DNA of 9,297 nt from an uncultured Collinsella sp. (GTDB lineage Bacteria > Actinomycetota > Coriobacteriia > Coriobacteriales > Coriobacteriaceae). The DNA is taken from contig URFU01000088.1 of the NCBI GenBank assembly GCA_900547125.1, positions 1 through 9,297 of the forward strand, written 5' to 3'. Shown one piece after another: positions 5,162-9,297 of the stretch. The translations under genes were made by a program, and so were the position numbers. The notes under the pieces were generated by a model that was given only the letters and a program-made list of their open reading frames with translations, was not told where the DNA came from and did not search any database. Within the stretch, counting starts at the first letter, position 1, and each line of letters opens with the position of its first letter.

Positions 5162-7438
5162 TTACGCATCCTTGGCAGACGGCTTAACAGAAGCAGACTT
5201 GGCCTTGGTAGCGGCTTTTTTGGCAGCCGGCTTCTTGGCCGCGGTAGCCTTAGCAGCGGGCTTTGCGGGAGCCTTAGCCTTGGCCTTGGCCTTGGCAGCG
5301 GGCTTGGTAGCCTTTGCCTTGGCCGGAGCCTTCTTGGCGGCCGCGTGCTTTGGTTTCACCGAGGACGCGCGCTTTTTGGGCGCAGCCTTTGGAGCTTCGA
5401 CCACGGGCGGCTTATAGCTGCTGGGGCCGCGGCGCTTAAGCACCACACCTGCCAGGCCGGGCACCTTGATCTCGATGGAGTCCATCTGCCCGTTCCAGGG
5501 ATAGGGCTCGCTCGAGCAGGTGTAGGGCTCCTCGCCGGCATATCCGCTACCGCCAAACTCGGGACGGTCGGAGTCGAAGATGACCTCCCAGTCACCCTCG
5601 CGCGGCACGCCCACGCGGAAGCTCTCGTAGCTCGCCGGGTCAAAGTTGATCAGGATCACCAGGTCGTCGTCGATGTCCTCGCCCTGGCGCACAAAGCTCA
5701 CGATGGACTGCTTGGAGTTGTCCGCATCAATCCAGGTAAAGCCGTCGTCAGTGTAGCCGCGCTCGTACAGGGCGGGCTCGGCGGTGTACAGGTGGTTGAG
5801 CGCCTTGATAAACGCCTGATGATGCCTGTGAGTCTCGTACTCCTCGGTCAGGAACCACTGGATGGACTCGTAGTAGCGCCACTCAATAAACTGGCCAATC
5901 TCGTTGCCCATAAAGTTGAGCTTGGCACCGGGGTGCGTCATCTGGTAGAAGGCGAGCGTGCGCAGGCCGGCAAACTGGCGCCACCAGTCGCCCGGCATGC
6001 GGCCAATCAGCGAGCACTTGCCGTGCACGACCTCGTCGTGGCTCAGCGGGCAAATAAAGTTCTCGGTAAAGGCATACATAATGGAGAACGTGAGCAGGCC
6101 ATGGTTGCCGGGGCGCCAGGGAAAATCGGTCTGCATGTAGTGCAGGGTGTCGTTCATCCAGCCCATGTCCCACTTGTAGTGGAAGCCCAGACCGCCGTCC
6201 TGCGGCGGATAGGTCACGAGCGGCCACGCGGTGGACTCCTCGGCCATCATCATCACGTCGGGGTAGTGCGCCTCTACAGCGCAGTTGACCTGACGGATAA
6301 ACGCGCTGGCGTCCAGGTCCTCCTCGGTACCATACTTGTTGAACTTCTTTTGCCCTGGATCCTCGATGCCAAAGTTGAGGTACAGCATACTGGACACGCC
6401 GTCCATGCGGATGCCGTCCACGTGGAAGTTCTCGAGCCAGTACAGCACGTTGGAGACCAGGAAGGAGCGGACCTCGCCGCGGGCGAAGTCGAACTTGTGC
6501 GTGCCCCAGTTGGGGTGAATCTCGTGCTCAAACAGCATGTGGCCGTTAAAGGTGGCAAGGCCGTGGGAGTCGGCGCAAAAACCGCCGGGTACCCAGTCCA
6601 TGATCACGCCGATGCCCGCCTTATGGCATGCATCGATAAAGTGCATGAGCTGCTGCGGGTTGCCGTAGCGCGACGTGGCGGCGTAATAGCCGGTCGTCTG
6701 GTAGCCCCAGGAGCCATCGAAGGGATGCTCCATAAGCGGCATGACCTCGATATGCGTGTAGCCCATGTCGCGCACGTAGTCCACGAGCTCCACCGACAGG
6801 TCGTCGTAGGTGTAAAACTCGCCGCGCTGCGCGGGGAAGGGATCCATGGGGCCGGGGTAGTTGCCGTACTCGTCCGGCTCGCCCTGCGGCGCATCGCCGT
6901 GGCGCTTCCACGATCCTATATGTACCTCGTAGATGTTAAGGGGCTGCGACATGTGGTTATGGCTGGCGCGGCGCTTGAGCCATGCGGCATCGTTCCACTT
7001 ATAGCCGTCGAGGGTCCACAGCACACTCGCCGTACCCGGAGGGCACTCGGCCTTAAAGGCGTACGGATCGGCCTTGTAGAGCTTTTCGCCCTCGTTGGTC
7101 TCAATGAGATATTTATAGAGCTGGCCCTGCTCGGCGCCAGGAATAAAGCCTTCCCAAATAGCGCTCGTATGCATGGGCACCAGCGGGTTGGCTTGTTCAT
7201 CCCAGTCGTTAAATTCGCCAATGACATGGACGCTCTTTACATCGGGCGCCCAAACGCAAAAGCGCCAGCCGCGCGTACGGTTCTGTGTGTCGGGGTGAGC
7301 GCCCATCTTTTCCCAGCTGCGCTCCCACGTGCCGATGCCAAACAGGTAGACATCGTCCTTGGTGAGCTCCGGTGCGTGCGGGGCGGCTTTGCGGGTAGCG
7401 GGCTTTTTGGTTGCTGGCTTTAGCTTTGTATCGCTCAC
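5162..7438 (-). CDS. glgB: 1,4-alpha-glucan (glycogen) branching enzyme with basic C-terminal tail
   Basis: GH13 branching enzyme that cuts alpha-1,4 chains and rejoins them by alpha-1,6 links. From the GTG at 7438 it has 758 residues: a Lys/Pro-rich N-terminus (1-25), a CBM48-type beta-sandwich (about 30-130, with WAPDVKSVHVIGEFNDWD), a GH13 barrel, a C-terminal beta domain, and an 83-residue Lys/Ala/Pro tail (676-758). Catalytic residues seen: R344 and nucleophile D346 in GIRMDGVSSML, acid/base E400 in MMAEEST, and H467-D468 in PLSHDEVVHG. Region I reads DWVPGGF (281-287), so the His usually found two residues after the Pro is Gly286. The GTG at 7438 is preferred because GGGA lies 6 nt upstream and no good site precedes the ATGs at 7453 and 7450 or the TTG at 7498; the true start among these is uncertain. 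It is the first gene of the glg operon, divergent from the HAD gene. Confidence 0.95.
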   Translation of the reverse strand: MSDTKLKPATKKPATRKAAPHAPELTKDDVYLFGIGTWERSWEKMGAHPDTQNRTRGWRFCVWAPDVKSVHVIGEFNDWDEQANPLVPMHTSAIWEGFIPGAEQGQLYKYLIETNEGEKLYKADPYAFKAECPPGTASVLWTLDGYKWNDAAWLKRRASHNHMSQPLNIYEVHIGSWKRHGDAPQGEPDEYGNYPGPMDPFPAQRGEFYTYDDLSVELVDYVRDMGYTHIEVMPLMEHPFDGSWGYQTTGYYAATSRYGNPQQLMHFIDACHKAGIGVIMDWVPGGFCADSHGLATFNGHMLFEHEIHPNWGTHKFDFARGEVRSFLVSNVLYWLENFHVDGIRMDGVSSMLYLNFGIEDPGQKKFNKYGTEEDLDASAFIRQVNCAVEAHYPDVMMMAEESTAWPLVTYPPQDGGLGFHYKWDMGWMNDTLHYMQTDFPWRPGNHGLLTFSIMYAFTENFICPLSHDEVVHGKCSLIGRMPGDWWRQFAGLRTLAFYQMTHPGAKLNFMGNEIGQFIEWRYYESIQWFLTEEYETHRHHQAFIKALNHLYTAEPALYERGYTDDGFTWIDADNSKQSIVSFVRQGEDIDDDLVILINFDPASYESFRVGVPREGDWEVIFDSDRPEFGGSGYAGEEPYTCSSEPYPWNGQMDSIEIKVPGLAGVVLKRRGPSSYKPPVVEAPKAAPKKRASSVKPKHAAAKKAPAKAKATKPAAKAKAKAKAPAKPAAKATAAKKPAAKKAATKAKSASVKPSAKDA
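5165..5413 (-). repeat. Low-complexity Lys/Ala/Pro codon tract encoding the GlgB tail
   Basis: This DNA encodes the last 83 residues of GlgB, of which about 25 are lysine, one is arginine and only two are acidic. The rest are mostly alanine and proline, in short units such as AKAKAKAPAKPAAK. The underlying DNA is an imperfect run of AAGGCC-like hexamers and related codon pairs (on the plus strand, ttggcc/ttggca units). Such tracts can change length by slippage or recombination. The composition resembles histone H1 C-terminal domains and the tails of mycobacterial HU proteins; this is similarity of composition, not shown homology. Confidence 0.85.
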
Positions 7439-7469
7439 GTTTGATCCCATCATGACGCGGCAGCGTGTT

Positions 7470-7564
7470 GCCTTGGTGACTAGATGCGAAAGGTCCAAGG
7501 CTGCACGAATCGAAGGGACGGCGATAGTTCTATGATTCGTTCCACCCCGCGTGCTCGGTGGAAC
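7470..7564 (-). promoter_or_regulatory. Three consecutive stem-loops in the presumed glgB leader
   Basis: Three inverted repeats lie nearly end to end upstream of glgB: GCCTTGG/CCAAGGC (7470-7476 with 7495-7501), ACGAATC/GATTCGT (7505-7511 with 7534-7540, enclosing ATAG-TT-CTAT at 7524-7533), and GTTCCACC/GGTGGAAC (7539-7546 with 7557-7564). All arms are perfect. The second and third share 2 nt, so their ends compete. If transcription starts upstream of about 7570, the glgB mRNA has a structured leader. No known riboswitch consensus was recognised and no T-run follows any stem. Confidence 0.45.
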
Positions 7565-7650
7565 TTTCGGCAGAAACTACGATAACACCTGTACGTTAGT
7601 TTTATGGACGAAAGCGGATTTGCGGGGGCGTTTAATCGGTAAGCGACATG

Positions 7651-7680
7651 TTTATACCACTGGCAGAATTGCCGTGGTAA
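7651..7680 (-). promoter_or_regulatory. Candidate glgB promoter (extended -10)
   Basis: Read on the minus strand, TTACCA (7680-7675) is 18 bp from TATAAA (7656-7651), which is preceded by TGG as an extended -10. The -10 matches consensus at 5 of 6 positions and the -35 at 4 of 6. Both hexamers overlap half-sites of the operator array, so a bound regulator would block polymerase. The start would be near 7644, giving a leader of about 200 nt. Weaker TATCGT (extended -10) near 7580 is an alternative. Confidence 0.35.
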
Positions 7681-7685
7681 AACCC

Positions 7686-7691
7686 TTGACA
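7686..7691 (+). promoter_or_regulatory. Consensus -35 box (TTGACA) for the HAD-thiN pair
   Basis: A perfect TTGACA occupies the spacer of the TGGTAAAAC/GTTTTACCA palindrome. The expected -10 position 17 bp on reads TTCAAA (7709-7714), only 3 of 6 matches, so the promoter would be weak or need an activator. The perfect -35 inside a palindrome argues for regulated transcription of the downstream gene; the -10 assignment is uncertain. Confidence 0.35.
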
Positions 7692-7784
7692 GTTTTACCA
7701 ATTAGGGTTTCAAAACTGATAGGCTTACGTTTGGTAAAACGTTTTTAGCAGGTTGTTTACCATTTGACATCGAAAGGTACATTT

Positions 7785-8474
7785 ATGTCCCAGACCGCCG
7801 CTCCCAATGTCTCTTTTATTTTCGATTGCGCCGGCACGCTGGTTAATAGCACCCCCGTTTGGGCCTATGCCCAGCCCGAGTTATTGCACCGCCACGGAGT
7901 TGACGTAACGGTCGACGATTTAGCCCAGTTTGAGCATTTGTCGCTCGAGGACGAGTGCCAGGCCTACCACGACACCTGGGGCATTGGCGCAAATGGCGAG
8001 GAGCTCTACCAAGAGCTGAGCGACATCCTGATCGATGGCTACTCCAAGGTGCCGCCGCGCAAGGGGCTCCTGGCATTTTTAGAGAAGGCGAAGGCGGCGG
8101 GCATTGCCATGTGCGTGGCCACGTCCACGCCGGCCGAGTTGGTTACGTCTGCGCTTGCGGGCGCTTGCCTTGATCGCTATATGGAATTTATTACCACAAC
8201 GGGCGAGGCGGGCCGCTCCAAGCAGTTTCCCGACGTGTACGAGCTTGCGCTGCGCCGTCTGGAAGAGCGTCATGGGCATAAGTTTGAGCGCGCGTGGGTG
8301 TTTGAGGATGCTGTCTTTGGCCTAAAGAGCTCTGGCACCGCAGGCTTTAAGCGAGTGGGCATCTACGACCCGCTCGGTCGCATGGAGCGCGACAAGGTTC
8401 GCGACAACTGCGACAGCTTTATCGATAGCTATGAGGACCTGGATCTGGCGCGCGTGCTTTCGTTTGAGGGATAG
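7785..8474 (+). CDS. HAD-superfamily hydrolase (beta-phosphoglucomutase/phosphatase-like) with atypical motif I
   Basis: A 229-residue Rossmannoid HAD protein with an alpha-helical cap (about 25-88). Motif I is FDCAGTLVNSTP (13-24), with nucleophile D14; the usual general acid/base Asp two residues on is Ala16. Motif II is CVATSTP with T113, motif III is K146 in GRSKQFPD, and motif IV is VFEDAVFGL with E174 and D175. Overall it resembles the beta-phosphoglucomutase/phosphoglycolate phosphatase group. D-x-A-G-T is the motif I form of phosphonoacetaldehyde hydrolase, but the cap does not look like that enzyme. The substrate is unknown. The ATG at 7785 has GAAAGG 7 nt upstream; an in-frame TTG at 7764 is rejected. 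The gene is 9 bp upstream of a thiamine pyrophosphokinase and divergent from glgB, so a sugar phosphate or thiamine phosphate is a plausible substrate, by context only. Confidence 0.85.
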   Translation: MSQTAAPNVSFIFDCAGTLVNSTPVWAYAQPELLHRHGVDVTVDDLAQFEHLSLEDECQAYHDTWGIGANGEELYQELSDILIDGYSKVPPRKGLLAFLEKAKAAGIAMCVATSTPAELVTSALAGACLDRYMEFITTTGEAGRSKQFPDVYELALRRLEERHGHKFERAWVFEDAVFGLKSSGTAGFKRVGIYDPLGRMERDKVRDNCDSFIDSYEDLDLARVLSFEG

Positions 8475-8483
8475 GCGAGAGTT

Positions 8484-9125
8484 GTGGCTTGTAAAGTATT
8501 AGTAGTCTGTGGCTCGCCCGTGGTGGCGAGCGCGGATTTGCTGCGTCAGCTGGCGGGGGAGTGCGACCACGTTGTCGCCGTGGACCGCGGACTCGACGCA
8601 TTGTTGGACGCGGGACTGGGCTGCGATGTGTATGTAGGAGATGCCGACACGGTGAGCGACGCCGGTCGCGCGCTGGTCGATGCTGCCACCGACTTTGAGG
8701 TTGAGCGTCACGACCCCTACAAGGACTATACCGATCTGGCACTGGCACTCGACGCTGTCCGCCGTCGCTGGCCGGGTGCCGAAGTGGTTGCGACCTGCGC
8801 GACCGGCGGACGCCCGGATATGGCCCTTTCCGTACTGGGGTTGCTCGCGGGCTATGAGGATGCCCCCATCTGGATTGCCGAGGACAAGGTAGTCGCTCGC
8901 ATCCTTCACGCAGGCGAATCCTGGACCATAAAAGGCGCCGAAGGCAAGACATTCTCCATCATCGCCATAGCCCCCAACACCGAGGTAAGCGAACACGGCC
9001 TAGAGTGGGAGCTAGACCACAGCCCCCTAGGCCTGCTAGCCGACACAGGCATTAGCAACGTCGTCAGGTCAACAGCCACGATCCAAGTCCACACCGGCAC
9101 CGCCATCGGGTACCTTTACAAGTAG
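8484..9125 (+). CDS. thiN: Thiamine pyrophosphokinase (thiamine diphosphokinase)
   Basis: Transfers pyrophosphate from ATP to thiamine, giving thiamine diphosphate and AMP. The 213 residues match the usual length. N-terminal domain: VAVDRGLDALL (31-41, usually DGG), VGDADT (51-56, matching the GDxDS metal/ATP site), KDYTDLALAL (80-89, the KDxTDxxxAL motif) and GGRPDMALSVLGLL (108-121, usually GGRxDHxLxN). The C-terminal beta domain ends with GLEWEL (172-177) and GISN (189-192), which form the thiamine site in the family. The order and spacing of motifs make the call good despite two changes (DGG to DRG and RxDH to RPDM). Start is GTG at 8484, with a weak AGGCGAGAG ribosome-binding site that begins in the HAD stop codon; translation is probably coupled to the HAD gene 9 bp upstream. 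No thiamine diphosphate riboswitch consensus is seen upstream of the pair. Codon use shifts near the 3' end (four CTA leucines at 9000-9039). Confidence 0.87.
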   Translation: MACKVLVVCGSPVVASADLLRQLAGECDHVVAVDRGLDALLDAGLGCDVYVGDADTVSDAGRALVDAATDFEVERHDPYKDYTDLALALDAVRRRWPGAEVVATCATGGRPDMALSVLGLLAGYEDAPIWIAEDKVVARILHAGESWTIKGAEGKTFSIIAIAPNTEVSEHGLEWELDHSPLGLLADTGISNVVRSTATIQVHTGTAIGYLYK

Positions 9126-9181
9126 GGACCATTGCATCAGGGTTATATCGGGACGGTGGATAATCAATCCAAAATTCCCCC

Positions 9182-9210
9182 TTGCATCCCCGCAAACATT
9201 CGCCTATAGT
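9182..9210 (+). promoter_or_regulatory. Sigma-70-type promoter of the tRNA-Ala gene
   Basis: TTGCAT (9182-9187) and TATAGT (9205-9210) are separated by exactly 17 bp; each matches consensus well (4 and 5 of 6). Transcription would start near 9217, leaving a 5' leader of about 7 nt for RNase P to remove. The promoter lies 57 bp after the thiN stop, so the tRNA is independently transcribed. No clear terminator hairpin is seen between 9126 and 9181. Confidence 0.75.
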
Positions 9211-9223
9211 ATCTCCTCGTCAC

Positions 9224-9297
9224 GGGGGCGTAGCTCAGCTGGGAGAGCGCTTGACTGGCAGTCAAGAGGTCAGGGGTTCGATCCCCCTCGTCTCCAC
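9224..9297 (+). tRNA. tRNA-Ala (anticodon GGC), 3' end cut by the window edge
   Basis: A complete cloverleaf can be drawn: acceptor GGGGGCG (9224-9230) with CGTCTCC (9289-9295), D-stem GCTC/GAGC, anticodon stem CTTGA/TCAAG with loop CTGGCAG, and T-stem AGGGG/CCCCT with loop TTCGATC. The anticodon GGC (9257-9259) reads GCC/GCU alanine codons. The third acceptor pair is G3-U70, the alanyl-tRNA synthetase identity element, which independently confirms alanine. A73 is at 9296, and the window ends at the first C of what is probably an encoded CCA. Confidence 0.97.

Larger units (their letters stand above)
7650..7762. promoter_or_regulatory. Multi-half-site operator array between glgB and the HAD gene
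   Basis: Five copies of one half-site occur in 113 bp: GTTTATACCA (7650-7659), TGGTAAAAC (7675-7683), GTTTTACCA (7692-7700), TGGTAAAAC (7732-7740) and GTTTACCA (7755-7762), in alternating orientation. The second and third form a perfect 9-bp inverted repeat with an 8-bp spacer that contains TTGACA. The fourth contains the palindrome AAAACGTTTT (7736-7745), with the central CG common in LacI-family operators. The ACCA edges of the three inverted copies lie 41 and 62 bp apart, near four and six helical turns. A sugar-responsive repressor or activator controlling both directions is likely; its identity is unknown. The rest of the 346-bp gap (7439-7784) holds the leader stems and no gene that I can support. 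Confidence 0.55.

Noticed and set aside
2470..5187. 905-codon plus-strand open frame opposite glgP
   Set aside because: It lies antisense to a fully convincing phosphorylase. Its length follows from GC-rich codon bias on the other strand, and its translation shows no recognisable domain.
5159..7423. 754-codon plus-strand open frame opposite glgB
   Set aside because: Antisense shadow of the branching enzyme; the predicted start is a Leu/Gly/Ser-rich run that mirrors the Lys/Ala tail codons.
7439..7498. Upstream extension of GlgB to a TTG at 7498
   Set aside because: The added residues are not typical of GlgB, no good ribosome-binding site precedes the TTG, and the segment overlaps the leader stem-loops.
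7764..7769. Second TTGACA as a promoter for the HAD gene
   Set aside because: It is 15 bp from the start codon, so its -10 would fall within the coding region.
7764..7784. Upstream TTG start for the HAD protein
   Set aside because: The ATG at 7785 has GAAAGG at good spacing, and the HAD beta-strand 1 begins about 10 residues after it.
7501..7784. Thiamine diphosphate riboswitch upstream of HAD-thiN
   Set aside because: The conserved CTGAGA and downstream core segments of that class could not be found in the region.

Overview
The window looks like chromosomal DNA from a high-GC, gut-type actinobacterium of the class Coriobacteriia, most probably Collinsella or a close relative. This rests on a GlgC plus GlgD pair (a Firmicutes/Coriobacteriia habit) encoded in high-GC DNA with GTG starts. 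The taxonomic call is inference; no rRNA or other marker gene is present.

Layout. About 80% of the window is one minus-strand glycogen-metabolism operon, read right to left: glgB (branching enzyme), glgP (glycogen phosphorylase), glgC (ADP-glucose pyrophosphorylase), glgD (its non-catalytic partner) and glgA (glycogen synthase; only the first 54 codons are inside the window). GlgC/GlgD would make ADP-glucose, GlgA would polymerise it, GlgB would introduce alpha-1,6 branches, and GlgP would release glucose-1-phosphate again, so synthesis and breakdown sit on one transcript. The gaps between the genes hold several inverted repeats: a perfect 12-bp stem before glgA, a 9-bp stem before glgC, and a stem that includes the glgP ribosome-binding site. 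glgC and glgD are separated by only 4 bp.

A 346-bp divergent intergenic region (7439-7784) separates glgB from a plus-strand pair: a HAD-superfamily hydrolase and a thiamine pyrophosphokinase 9 bp downstream of it. The region contains consecutive stem-loops in the presumed glgB leader and an array of TGGTAAAAC-type half-sites that overlaps candidate promoters in both directions. This is the best candidate for an undescribed regulatory system here. The window ends with a good sigma-70-type promoter and a tRNA-Ala(GGC), cut inside its CCA end.

Unusual points: (1) GlgB has lost the normally conserved histidine of GH13 region I (DWVPGG instead of DWVPxH); (2) GlgB has an 83-residue Lys/Ala/Pro-rich, histone-H1-like C-terminal tail; (3) GlgA has arginines in place of two normally conserved leucines around its ADP-glucose-binding KTGG loop; (4) the HAD protein has a DxAGT motif instead of DxDGT; (5) the divergent region carries a multi-half-site operator; (6) four CTAG tetranucleotides cluster near the 3' end of the thiamine pyrophosphokinase gene. 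No mobile element, CRISPR array or phage gene is visible.
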